From assembly GCF_019797865.1 (NCBI RefSeq), contig NZ_CP081869.1, forward strand, positions 496,001 to 560,000: DNA of 64,000 nt. Direction: 5' to 3'. The position numbers were made by a program, and so were the translations under genes. Every line of letters begins with the position of its first letter. The first letter of the stretch is position 1. Below are positions 18,923 through 26,259 of this stretch, piece by piece. The stretch comes from Chenggangzhangella methanolivorans (GTDB taxonomy: Bacteria; Pseudomonadota; Alphaproteobacteria; Rhizobiales; Methylopilaceae). Below the pieces are notes generated by a model. That model was not told the DNA's origin. It ran no database searches and saw nothing but the letters and a program-made list of their open reading frames with translations.

Positions 18923-21222
18923 GCCGCCCTCCGGCGCGCCGGGCGGATGATCAGGAGGCCGACCGCCAGCAGGATCAGCGCAAGCCCCGCACAGAGCTTC
19001 AGTTCCGCGTCGGTCGCGGTCTGGGGAAGGTTTGCGCCGGCCGAAGGCGAAGGCGTCGCGAGCGGGGCGGGAGAGGCTGCGACGCCCATCGCGGCGACCC
19101 GTTCGAGCTTCGACTGGGCGTCTGCGCGGCGCATGCCGGGAACGGTCGGACCCTGCTCGGAGCCCGGACGCTTGCCGAACACCGCGTCGAAGTCCCAGCC
19201 GGCGGGGAGGTTGAGCGGAACCTCGGCGCGGGTCAGCGTCGCGCCCGCCGGACGCCGCGGCGTCTGGTCGACCGCCACGAGGCTGGTGAGGCGGGTGGTG
19301 AGTTTGTGCTCGAGCGCCAGCTTCAGGATCTCGGCGTCGGCGGCCTCCGGGCCCGTCTCGCGCAGCGTGCGGGAGACCTCGGCGTCGTCGATCTTGCGGC
19401 GCGCCCAGAGCTTCGAGATCCCGTCGCCCGGCGCAGCCTTGGCGAGGTCGAGCTTCACCGTCCAGGGCTGGTCGCCGATGAGGCCGCCGATCTCGAGCGC
19501 GCCCGAGACCTTGGCCATGCGCGCCGCCATCACCAGCGGCTCGCCGCGATAGATGTCGGGCAGCGTGCGCGGCGTCATGTCCGCGGCGCCCTCGCTGAAG
19601 GCGGCGGTCAGGCTCGTGATCACCGGGCTTTCAAGCTTTGCGAAGAGCTCGCGCATCCGCGCGTCGACCTCCTCGGTCGAGCCAATATGCGTGAAGGTTC
19701 CGCGGCCGAGCTCCGCGGCACGCGTCATCAGGAAGCTGTTGGGCGCCGAGCCGATGCCCACCATGAAGAGGCGCGAGCGGCCGCGCCCCGAGGCGATCGC
19801 GTCGAACATGCGCTGCTCGTCGCCGATCGCGCCGTCGGTGAGGAACACGATCTGGCGCACGCGGGCGGCGTCGTTCGGGCGCGGATCGAACAGCGCGGCT
19901 TTCAGAGGCGGCAGCATCTCGGTGCCGCCCTCGGCAGAGAGGCGCGCGACGAAGGCTTTCGCCTTCGCGACGTTCTCGGGCGTGGCCGCGACGGTGTCGA
20001 GGAACAGGCGCTCCATCGTGTCGTCGAAGCGGATGACGTCGAAGCGGTCGGCGGGCGTCAGACGATCGAGCGCGAAAGCGAGGCTCGCCTTGGCCTGCCC
20101 CATCGAGGGACCGGACATGGAGCCGGAATTGTCGATCACGAAAATCGTCTCGCGCGGCCTTTTCTCTTCCTTGGCGGCGCCCGTCGGCGGGGTGACGTAG
20201 GCGACCACGTAGTCCGAGCCGCCGACGCTCTCGCGGAACAGGCCGACCGAAGGCGTCGGGCCGCTCGCCGCCGTCCACGCCAGCTCGAAGTCCCGGTCGG
20301 CCGGAACGTCGGCGGCGTCGAGCGTCACCGTGCGCGCGGCCTCGTCGGTGCCGTCGACCTTGATCTTGTGAGTCGAGCTCGCGACTTCGCCGAGCCTGAA
20401 GCCGGCGTTGAGCCGCACCGTGATCGAGACCGGGTTCGTGGGCGCCGTCTCGCGCGGGTCGTTGACCGGCGGCGTGATGCGCCCGCGATCCGGCGCCGGG
20501 TCGACCACGCCCCAGCCGCCGACGGCGTCCATCGACACCTCGGTGACGAGCGGCTTCGGAACGTAGCGCGGCGCGACCACGAGCGGGATGCGCAGCGACA
20601 TGCGCTCGGCGTCCTGATGGACCGGCGCCTGATATTCGATCCGCACCAGCACGGTCTCGCCCGGACCGATATTGGCGACCGAGTTTGTGAAGAGGTTCGG
20701 GCGCTCCTGCTCGGTCAGCGCCGCGGTCTTGCCGTCGCGCTTGGCCGCCTCATAGATTTCCTTGGCCTCCTCCCGCTTTTTGACGTCCGCGACGATCACC
20801 CGGTCGCCGATCACCAGCGTCATGGCGTCGACCGCGCCTTTCTCCGGCAGCGGATACACATAGACGCCCTCCACCCAGCCGTCGGTCGGATTGGTGAAGG
20901 CCTGCGTCACGCGCGTGCGCATGGTCGGGCCCGACACCGTGACGTCGTAGTCGGCGCGCACCTGCGGAGCCTCGACGAACTTTCCAGGCTCCGCGCCCTT
21001 CAGCAGCAAAGCGCCCGAAGTCATGTCGGCGGGCTTCACGAAGGCCTGGGCGGAGCGCGCCTCGGAGGCGTTGGCCGCGACGGTCGCGACGATGAGGCCG
21101 CCCAGGCCCGCGATGCCCAGCGTCGCGGCGATCGCGATCCGGGCGACGACTCGGCGCGCGCGCGCCATCGGCGAAGGCAGGGTGAAGTCGCTCAGTCGGA
21201 GCGGCGGCAGCGATATGTCCAT
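18919..21222 (-). CDS. VIT/vWA-domain sortase target protein (marine proteobacterial sortase target type)
   Basis: 767 residues from ATG 21222 (MDISLPPLRLSD). A signal-anchor lies at about 30-55. The VIT (inter-alpha-trypsin) domain covers roughly 95-215 (GWVEGVYVYPLPEKGAVDAM, ENIYEAAKRDG-type segment). The vWA domain has the MIDAS ETIFVIDNSGSMSGPSM and VFLTDGAIGDE. The C terminus has an LPQTATDAE sorting motif, a hydrophobic helix (LALILLAVGLLIIRP) and an Arg-rich tail, the LPxT-type tripartite signal for the adjacent sortase. Probably a cell-envelope adhesive or metal-dependent binding protein. Confidence 0.92.
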   Translation of the reverse strand: MDISLPPLRLSDFTLPSPMARARRVVARIAIAATLGIAGLGGLIVATVAANASEARSAQAFVKPADMTSGALLLKGAEPGKFVEAPQVRADYDVTVSGPTMRTRVTQAFTNPTDGWVEGVYVYPLPEKGAVDAMTLVIGDRVIVADVKKREEAKEIYEAAKRDGKTAALTEQERPNLFTNSVANIGPGETVLVRIEYQAPVHQDAERMSLRIPLVVAPRYVPKPLVTEVSMDAVGGWGVVDPAPDRGRITPPVNDPRETAPTNPVSITVRLNAGFRLGEVASSTHKIKVDGTDEAARTVTLDAADVPADRDFELAWTAASGPTPSVGLFRESVGGSDYVVAYVTPPTGAAKEEKRPRETIFVIDNSGSMSGPSMGQAKASLAFALDRLTPADRFDVIRFDDTMERLFLDTVAATPENVAKAKAFVARLSAEGGTEMLPPLKAALFDPRPNDAARVRQIVFLTDGAIGDEQRMFDAIASGRGRSRLFMVGIGSAPNSFLMTRAAELGRGTFTHIGSTEEVDARMRELFAKLESPVITSLTAAFSEGAADMTPRTLPDIYRGEPLVMAARMAKVSGALEIGGLIGDQPWTVKLDLAKAAPGDGISKLWARRKIDDAEVSRTLRETGPEAADAEILKLALEHKLTTRLTSLVAVDQTPRRPAGATLTRAEVPLNLPAGWDFDAVFGKRPGSEQGPTVPGMRRADAQSKLERVAAMGVAASPAPLATPSPSAGANLPQTATDAELKLCAGLALILLAVGLLIIRPARRRAA

Positions 21223-21378
21223 GGTCTGGTTCTCCCCCTCGGGCTTGGTTCGCCCAGAGAGGTTTCCGCGCCCCGGCGGCGTCCCGCGACCGGATCGATC
21301 GGCATTCGTCGGCCGCGCGCCGCCTTGCCCCGGCGAATTCCGCGCGGCTATGTGAGGTTCTGTGCGGAACGTGAGGGG

Positions 21379-22149
21379 ATGTGGGGCGATGTCCGGGGAG
21401 GACGGGGAAACTCGGCAAACGCCGAAAGCGGCGCCATCGCGGATCAGGTCCGTGAGGAGCTGGCGCGGCGCCGCATGTCGCGGCAGGGGCTCGCCGACCT
21501 TGCGAAGATCTCGATCTCGACGCTCGAAAAGGCGCTCGCCGGCAGCCGCCCCTTCACCCTCGCCACCACGGTGCGGCTCGAGGAGGCGCTCGGCCGGCGT
21601 CTGCGCGACCAACCCGCGGCGGCCCGGCCGCACGCCGCCGCCCCGACCGGCTTCGCGCCGCCCGAGCTCGGCTCCTATTCGCGCCCGGCGATGTCATGGA
21701 TCGAGGGCGAGTATCTGACGCTGCGCCCCTCCTTCGGAGATCCGGCCGCGGTCTACGCCTACCGCACGGTCATCGGCTGGTCGGAGGACGACTCGCGCAT
21801 GACGTTCCGCGAGGGCGAGCGGCTCGACGCCGCCTTCACGCAGTTCGGCGACGTCTCGGCCCCGCATCAGTCGGGCCACATCTATCTCGTCACCAACCGG
21901 CACGGGCAGCTGCGGCTCGTCGTGCTGTCGCGCCCGACCATCGAGGGCGCGATGTACGGCGTGCTGACGACGCTGCAGTCCGGCCGCGGCTCGCAGCTGA
22001 CGCCGGTCTCGGCCGCGATCGCCTTCCTGCCGCTCAAGCGCGGGGAGCCGGCGGTCTCGGGGCGCATCGGCCCGCGCGACGCCGACTACGAGCGCTGCCG
22101 CCGCCACCTCGACCGCGTCAAGCAGGACGGGTTCGCCGTGCTGATGTGA
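21379..22149 (+). CDS. XRE-family transcriptional regulator with C-terminal sensor domain
   Basis: 256 residues. The helix-turn-helix is at about 22-75 (DQVREELARRRMSRQGLADL, KISISTLEKALAGSRPFTLA, TVRLEEALGRRL). The C-terminal domain (SWIEGEYLTLRPSFGDPAAVY ... VVLSRPTIEGAMYGVLTT) is of the type found fused to HTH in alphaproteobacterial regulators and contains no catalytic residues. Start ATG 21379 is tentative; a very long open frame continues upstream antisense to the sortase target but is a shadow. Divergent from the sortase operon with a 156-base shared promoter gap. Confidence 0.8.
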   Translation: MWGDVRGGRGNSANAESGAIADQVREELARRRMSRQGLADLAKISISTLEKALAGSRPFTLATTVRLEEALGRRLRDQPAAARPHAAAPTGFAPPELGSYSRPAMSWIEGEYLTLRPSFGDPAAVYAYRTVIGWSEDDSRMTFREGERLDAAFTQFGDVSAPHQSGHIYLVTNRHGQLRLVVLSRPTIEGAMYGVLTTLQSGRGSQLTPVSAAIAFLPLKRGEPAVSGRIGPRDADYERCRRHLDRVKQDGFAVLM

Positions 22150-22249
22150 CGAAGGCGCTCGTCGCCATCCGGTTTTCGCCGTGCGAACCCGTCGCAGGCG
22201 CTTGCCCGCGAGCCTGCGATCCAGCATAACCGCCGGGAAACTGCGGCGT

Positions 22250-22323
22250 CGGGGCGTAGCTCAGCCTGGTAGAGCGCCTGCTTTGGGAGCAGGGGGTCGC
22301 ATGTTCGAATGTCGCCCCGACCA
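22250..22323 (+). tRNA. tRNA-Pro(TGG)
   Basis: Acceptor CGGGGCG/CGCCCCG, D arm GCTCAGCCTGGTAGAGC, anticodon stem CCTGC/GCAGG with loop TTTGGGA (anticodon TGG), T arm GCATG-TTCGAAT-GTCGC (the last pair weak), discriminator A, CCA encoded at 22321-22323. Confidence 0.96.
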
Positions 22324-22359
22324 TCATCCCGGCGTTTTGCGCCTGCAGAGGTCCCTCAC

Positions 22360-22665
22360 ATGACCGCTCGCATCTTCCGGCCCTCCCGCAACGCCATGCA
22401 GTCCGGCGTCGCCAAGACCAAGCGCTGGGTGCTGGAGCACGACCAGGCCGAAGCGCGCCGCGTCGAGCCGCTGATGGGCTGGACCTCCTCGGCCGACACG
22501 CGCCAGCAGGTGCGCCTGTTCTTCGCCACCAAGGAGGAGGCGGTCGCCTACGCCACCCGCCAGGGCCTCGCCTTCCGCGTCGACGAGCCCAAGGCCAAGG
22601 CGCCCAAGACCGCCGCCTATTCGGACAATTTCCGCGCCGGCGCGCCCGAGCCCTGGACGCACTGA
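22360..22665 (+). CDS. NDUFS4-like complex I accessory subunit (ETC_C1_NDUFA4 family)
   Basis: 101 residues. The family core is complete: ARIFRPSRNAMQSGVAKTKR, WVLEHDQAE, LMGWTSSADTRQQVRLFFAT, KEEAVAYATRQGLAFRV and the C-terminal YSDNFRAGAPEPWTH. Alphaproteobacterial NADH:quinone oxidoreductase carries this 18-kDa-type peripheral-arm subunit, inherited by mitochondria, hence support for an alphaproteobacterial host. Lies between tRNA-Pro and tRNA-Arg; start ATG 22360. Confidence 0.93.
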   Translation: MTARIFRPSRNAMQSGVAKTKRWVLEHDQAEARRVEPLMGWTSSADTRQQVRLFFATKEEAVAYATRQGLAFRVDEPKAKAPKTAAYSDNFRAGAPEPWTH

Positions 22666-22678
22666 CGCCCTGCCTTTC

Positions 22679-22755
22679 GGCCCCGTAGCTCAGTTGGATA
22701 GAGCACCAGCCTTCTAAGCTGAATGTCGCTGGTTCGAATCCAGCCGGGGTCGCCA
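22679..22755 (+). tRNA. tRNA-Arg(TCT), likely integration site
   Basis: Acceptor GGCCCCG/CGGGGTC, D arm GCTCAGTTGGATAGAGC, anticodon loop CTTCTAA (anticodon TCT), T arm GCTGG-TTCGAAT-CCAGC, discriminator G, CCA at 22753-22755. The anticodon stem reads CCAGC/GCTGA, leaving a C-A mismatch at the outer pair (27:43). Genes of a mobile-element type begin immediately downstream, so the 3' half may have been supplied by an integrated element. Confidence 0.93.
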
Positions 22756-22929
22756 AATTTCCCCCTCTATTCTCAGGGGTTACAGCCGGGTCCAGCGGCG
22801 CACCACCAGACCGCCAGATGGGAACGAATGGGACAGAAGTCCCACCAGAGACCCTTTGGGCGCAGATACTCCCACCGGATTCCCACCGCAGGTTCACCCT
22901 GCGTTCCAGGGCGGCGGGAGGCCGGTGGT

Positions 22930-23117
22930 GTTAACGGAGTAGCAAAAATCGAAATTTGCTACCCGAACGTAACAACCGTCGTGAGAGCCGGCTCCGTTAC
23001 AACGGGATGGCAAAGGCTCCCGTTTGCCATCCCGTTGTAACGCCGGCCTGGGCCTAGGGCCGGCCGGTTTTGAAACAACGAAGTAGCGAATCCCGGATTT
23101 TGCTATTCGGATGTTTC
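22930..23117. repeat. Three tandem, diverged copies of one hairpin element
   Basis: Hairpin 1 (22930-22973), hairpin 2 (22995-23042, perfect 20 bp arms CGTTACAACGGGATGGCAAA) and hairpin 3 (23072-23117). Their left arms align: GTTA-ACGGAGTAGCAAA, GTTACAACGGGATGGCAAA, GAAACAACGAAGTAGCGAA. Each copy keeps its own dyad although the arm sequence has drifted, which points to selection on the palindrome (protein-binding sites, integrase arms, or structured RNA). Confidence 0.85.
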
Positions 23118-23134
23118 ATCGGCGCCGAAACAGA

Positions 23135-23166
23135 ATCGGCCGCCGGGTGGAGCGCCGGCGGCCGAT
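23135..23166 (-). terminator. Strong stem-loop at the end of the leftward island operon
   Basis: Perfect 12 bp inverted repeat ATCGGCCGCCGG/CCGGCGGCCGAT with an 8-base loop, 37 bases past the stop of the last minus-strand gene. No T tract, so it may act as a Rho-aided terminator or mRNA 3' stabiliser. Confidence 0.55.
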
Positions 23167-23202
23167 AGTTTGGGGAGGAAACGCCCTCAGGCGTCCTCCA
23201 GG

Positions 23203-23454
23203 TCACCTAGATTCGGGGGCGGCGGCGTCAAACCGGTCGCGGTCGGCCAAGCGAAACCGGAACTCCGCGTCGATCTCCGCGATCATAGCCTTGGCCGCAT
23301 CGACCATCTTTGCAGGGTCCAGAGCTCCGCTGCGCATGGCCGGCGCCGGGTGAGACCAGCTGTCCAGGGCAAGGCTGGCGGTCATGCGGGCAAGCTCGAG
23401 CTGAGCGTTGTCCTTGGCGGCGAACTTGGGGTTTGGCGCGGTCTGCGTGATCAT
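23203..23454 (-). CDS. Hypothetical island protein (83 residues)
   Basis: Third gene of the leftward operon; its start overlaps the stop of the HTH gene by 4 bp. Helical, with AKMVDAAKAMIAEIDAEFRF near the C terminus. No known domain recognised; packing suggests a phage or plasmid type gene. Confidence 0.7.
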   Translation of the reverse strand: MITQTAPNPKFAAKDNAQLELARMTASLALDSWSHPAPAMRSGALDPAKMVDAAKAMIAEIDAEFRFRLADRDRFDAAAPESR

Positions 23455-23762
23455 TGTGGATCTCCAAGGGATGGACCGTCGGCGGTGAGTTCGAGGGCCG
23501 GCGATAACGATAGGTCGGCCTCCATTTCTGTGGCGATCGCATCGAGCGCGTCGGCGGCGCGGCGAAGGCCGGGCGTGACGCCGACGTGGAGCGCGACCGC
23601 GATCTTGGCCTCGACCTCCTCGGTCATGCGCCGCTCACCCGAGACAATGGACGACATCAGGGCTGGCGAGATCCCCGCCGCCGCGGCGAGCCGCGACTGC
23701 CAAGTCTTGCCGAGGATGGCGCCGGCGCGTTCGAGGCGGGCGACGCGAGGGTCCCTGGTCAT
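23451..23762 (-). CDS. Small helix-turn-helix (Cro/XRE-like) protein
   Basis: 103 residues. Residues about 18-55 form a lambda-repressor-like HTH: GKTWQSRLAAAAGISPALMSSIVSGERRMTEEVEAKIA, with the Q-x3-A-x3-I-S-x2-M-x2-I pattern. The C-terminal half is acidic. Shares one base with the stop of the upstream gene (TGATG) and overlaps the next by 4 bp. Likely regulator of the island; candidate operators are the dyads at 24712-24746. Confidence 0.7.
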   Translation of the reverse strand: MTRDPRVARLERAGAILGKTWQSRLAAAAGISPALMSSIVSGERRMTEEVEAKIAVALHVGVTPGLRRAADALDAIATEMEADLSLSPALELTADGPSLGDPQ

Positions 23763-24586
23763 CAGCAGAGCTCCATGTCGAGGGCGGCCATGTCGGAACG
23801 GTCGCGAGCGCGCTCCTCCTCCTCTCGGCCGAGCGCGCTCAGGACCTCTCCCGGAGCCACGGCCCTGAGCGCCTGACGTAGGGTGGGATGGTAGGTCTCA
23901 AAGTTGTGCGGCCAGACACGGACATGGATGCGTTCGATCCGGTTGTCGATGATGCGACGGCCACGGGCGATGGTGTCGACCTCATAGATCGAGGAGGAAT
24001 TTACCTCGTGATATACGGTTCGAACGTGAATCGCGTCGAAGACGAATCGGCCGTCGTTTAGGAGGCCGAGGGCACCTGACAGGCGCCCGACCTGGCGCGC
24101 CGCTGTCATCCACCAGCGCGGCAGACAGATGCGATGATCCCAGCTATCGATCCGCAGGAATTCGATCCAGCGGTATCGATGTCTGACCTCATACCGCGCC
24201 AGGTCGGCCACATGAACCGCGATCGAAAAGTTCGCGCCGGTCCGAATTCCGAGTTTCGCGGCGTGCGTGGCAAGACCTTGGCGGAGGGCCGTGAGGCGAT
24301 CCGATACCTTGGTGACGGCGGGTGCCTGATAGACCCCCCGCGCCTTCCGGGTCTCCGCGCGAGCGCGCGGGAGAACCTCGCTCAATTTGCGAACAGCGAG
24401 CTCAGCCGCTTTCAGGGTCAGTCCACCGCGATCGTCCAAAGGCTCGGCGCGGAGGAGATCTAGGCGATCTTTTACCGTCGAGCGGCGGCTTGAATTGAGG
24501 GCGACGCTAATGACGGCTTTCGGAGCGCCACGACAGATAGCGTTCGCGGCCGCCTGCCAGGGGGTAAGCTCCACGTGGGTGCGCAT
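23762..24586 (-). CDS. Island protein of unknown function (about 274 residues)
   Basis: First gene of the leftward operon. The probable start is ATG 24586 (MRTHVELTPWQAAANAIC); the frame extends 25 codons further upstream. Features: a basic N-terminal half, YRWIEFLRIDSWDHRICLPR and RIHVRVWPHNFETYHPTLRQ, rich in aromatic and basic residues, with an acidic tail (REEEERARDRSD). It could be nucleic-acid binding (replication or recombination), but no family is recognised. Confidence 0.6.
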   Translation of the reverse strand: MRTHVELTPWQAAANAICRGAPKAVISVALNSSRRSTVKDRLDLLRAEPLDDRGGLTLKAAELAVRKLSEVLPRARAETRKARGVYQAPAVTKVSDRLTALRQGLATHAAKLGIRTGANFSIAVHVADLARYEVRHRYRWIEFLRIDSWDHRICLPRWWMTAARQVGRLSGALGLLNDGRFVFDAIHVRTVYHEVNSSSIYEVDTIARGRRIIDNRIERIHVRVWPHNFETYHPTLRQALRAVAPGEVLSALGREEEERARDRSDMAALDMELC

Positions 24587-24711
24587 GGATACGGGCCTCC
24601 TCTGAGGCAGGCCCGGGAGCGCCACTCGCTCGCCCGTCAGCCATGTGAATATGATATTCACGCCCGACGGGAGCGCAAGATATAGCGTGAATTTATTTTT
24701 TACATTTCGCT

Positions 24712-24746
24712 ATGATGTCCGATAACCCTGAGTTATTGGACATCAT
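24712..24746. promoter_or_regulatory. 15-base inverted repeat between divergent island operons
   Basis: ATGATGTCCGATAAC-cctga-GTTATTGGACATCAT, arms identical except one G-T wobble, followed on the plus strand by TTTTT. It lies in an AT-rich stretch between the leftward regulator operon and the rightward small-gene operon. Either an operator for the XRE-like protein or a plus-strand terminator; position between divergent promoters favours an operator. Confidence 0.6.
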
Positions 24747-24960
24747 TTTTCAGAACGTCAGGCAGCCCTCGCAGGCCAAATCAATCGGTACAAGAGAAGC
24801 GAAAAGAAGGGTCCTTCTTTTCCAAAACGTCCCCTCGCCAAGCCGGCGCTGAGGACTTCGAATCGGCGCCGAAAACTTCTTGCGCCATTCTCTCGCTGGA
24901 TTCATGATCCTCCAAGCGCACCGCGGCATGGGCCCGGGCGACGGCTAGGAGGCCGAGAGA

Positions 24961-25419
24961 ATGACGCGGATCACATCACTTTCGCAGTTGCTGGAGACGG
25001 TCTCGGACCTCAGCTCCTGCATCATCATTGCCGTCGGCGCCGACGGCCGCTCGACGGTCATCCAGCAGGGCGAGCCGGTCGTGCTCTCCGACGACGCGCC
25101 GAAGCCGATGAAGACCCGCGAGGAGGTCGAAGACCTCAAGGTCCAGTGGCGGGGCGACCCCGCCTGGGACATTGGGGACACGGAAGGCTTCGAGGCTCAC
25201 CGCGACGAGCTCAAGGCGTTTCGTCTGGAACTCCAGAGAGAATGGGACGAAGCGGCCGAGCGCGTTAAGGCCGAGCGCCGCGACGCGGCCGCCCGCGCCG
25301 GCGGTATCTCGCCCGGCCACCCCGCGGTCGACTACATCCTGTTTCTCGAGGGCCAGCTCGCTCGCGTCGAAAAGCGCCTCGGTGAGGTCGCGTACGGCAT
25401 CGACTTGAGCCGATCATGA
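24961..25419 (+). CDS. Hypothetical island protein (152 residues)
   Basis: First gene of a four-gene relay with overlapping start/stop codons. Start ATG 24961 has GGAGG eight bases upstream. Central acidic/helical region with a likely coiled coil (HRDELKAFRLELQREWDEAA). A second predicted coil lies near the C terminus (FLEGQLARVEKRLGEV). No domain recognised. Confidence 0.75.
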   Translation: MTRITSLSQLLETVSDLSSCIIIAVGADGRSTVIQQGEPVVLSDDAPKPMKTREEVEDLKVQWRGDPAWDIGDTEGFEAHRDELKAFRLELQREWDEAAERVKAERRDAAARAGGISPGHPAVDYILFLEGQLARVEKRLGEVAYGIDLSRS

Positions 25420-25565
25420 GCCGCCCCTGGGCCATCGCCCTCGACCTCGGGAACGGAGACGTCGAGCTCGTCCCCGAGCTCTTCCCGTCTGAAGCTGAGG
25501 CCGCGCTGTTCGGCGACGCCTGCTTCTCCCCCATGCCATTTACGATCGTGAGGATCGACCAGTGA
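25416..25565 (+). CDS. Tiny hypothetical island protein (49 residues)
   Basis: ATG overlaps the previous stop (ATGA) and its own stop overlaps the next GTG start (GTGA). Sequence begins MSRPWAIALDLGNGDVELVP, acidic overall. The perfect overlap at both ends argues that it is translated. Function unknown. Confidence 0.65.
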   Translation: MSRPWAIALDLGNGDVELVPELFPSEAEAALFGDACFSPMPFTIVRIDQ

Positions 25566-25792
25566 CCAAGTTCAGCAAACTCGACCACCGCTTATACCGT
25601 GCCATGGCCAACACCCCGGCCGACCACAAGATCGCCGCCCACGCGATCATGGACGACCTCAACGCCAACCTCACCCGCATCGCTGACGAGCTCGAGGTGG
25701 CGACCGGGCTCGTAGACACCGACGCCATCGAGGCCGACATCGCGGCGCGCGAGATCCGGGCAGCCGAGGCGATCGAAGCGCTAGCGGCGTGA
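25562..25792 (+). CDS. Small helical island protein (76 residues)
   Basis: GTG start overlapping the upstream stop. Almost wholly alpha-helical and acidic (LDHRLYRAMANTPADHKIAA, then NANLTRIADELEVATGL). No family recognised. A rho-independent terminator follows 28 bases downstream, so this is probably the last gene of its transcript. Confidence 0.65.
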   Translation: MTKFSKLDHRLYRAMANTPADHKIAAHAIMDDLNANLTRIADELEVATGLVDTDAIEADIAAREIRAAEAIEALAA

Positions 25793-25820
25793 CGACTCAC
25801 GCCGACAACCGCTACTCTTA

Positions 25821-25850
25821 CCCCCGCCGGGATCGCCCGGCGGGGGTTTT
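25821..25850 (+). terminator. Rho-independent terminator
   Basis: Perfect 11 bp stem CCCCCGCCGGG/CCCGGCGGGGG, loop ATCG, then TTTT. It ends the 24961-25792 operon and lies inside the 5' extension of the next open frame, which is why a downstream start is preferred there. Confidence 0.9.
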
Positions 25851-25854
25851 GCGC

Positions 25855-26154
25855 TTGGAACCTGATGAAATCGTCGAGATGATCCGGCGGGTTCTCCCCG
25901 CCGGCGCCGGCTCGCGGCTCGCGATCATCGCCGAGGTCAATCCGCGCCTAGGTGCGCGCTGGGCGAGCGGCGAGGTCATCCCGCCGGCCGACGTTTTCCA
26001 GTGGATCGATAGCGAGGACGACGTCCTGCGCCGGGCCGGCAATCCCGCGGCCGAACTCGACGCCATCGTCGAGCGCCTCCGCGCTGCCGGCCTGCAGGAC
26101 ATCACGATCGGCTCGCACCTCCTGGCCGCGGAAGCCCGGCTCAGAAACCGGTAA
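25855..26154 (+). CDS. Hypothetical island protein (about 100 residues)
   Basis: The frame is open from a GTG at 25789 that overlaps the previous stop, but that stretch encodes the terminator hairpin. In-frame starts after it are TTG 25855 (LEPDEIVEMIRRVLPAG) and ATG 25879. The central GARWASGEVIPPADVFQWID and two helices resemble a small HTH-like DNA-binding fold (S-G-E-x-x-P). Start and function uncertain. Confidence 0.5.
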   Translation: MEPDEIVEMIRRVLPAGAGSRLAIIAEVNPRLGARWASGEVIPPADVFQWIDSEDDVLRRAGNPAAELDAIVERLRAAGLQDITIGSHLLAAEARLRNR

Positions 26155-26259
26155 CCCTGCGGGGAGTCCCCGCTTGATCTCGCTACCATCCGCAATCTAG
26201 GGTGGCTCGTTCGCACCCGGCATGGGCCAGGGCGACGGTGATCAGCGAGACCGTGCTGA

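Larger units (their letters stand above)
22756..23202. other. Non-coding left edge of the island
   Basis: About 450 bases without a credible gene between tRNA-Arg and the first island operon. It begins with sequence unlike the upstream chromosome and contains three related hairpins (22930-23117) and a terminator-like stem (23135-23166). Confidence 0.6.

Noticed and set aside
19306..22149. 947-codon plus-strand open frame
   Set aside because: Most of it is antisense to the well-supported VIT/vWA gene; only the C-terminal part from 21379 encodes a real protein (XRE regulator).
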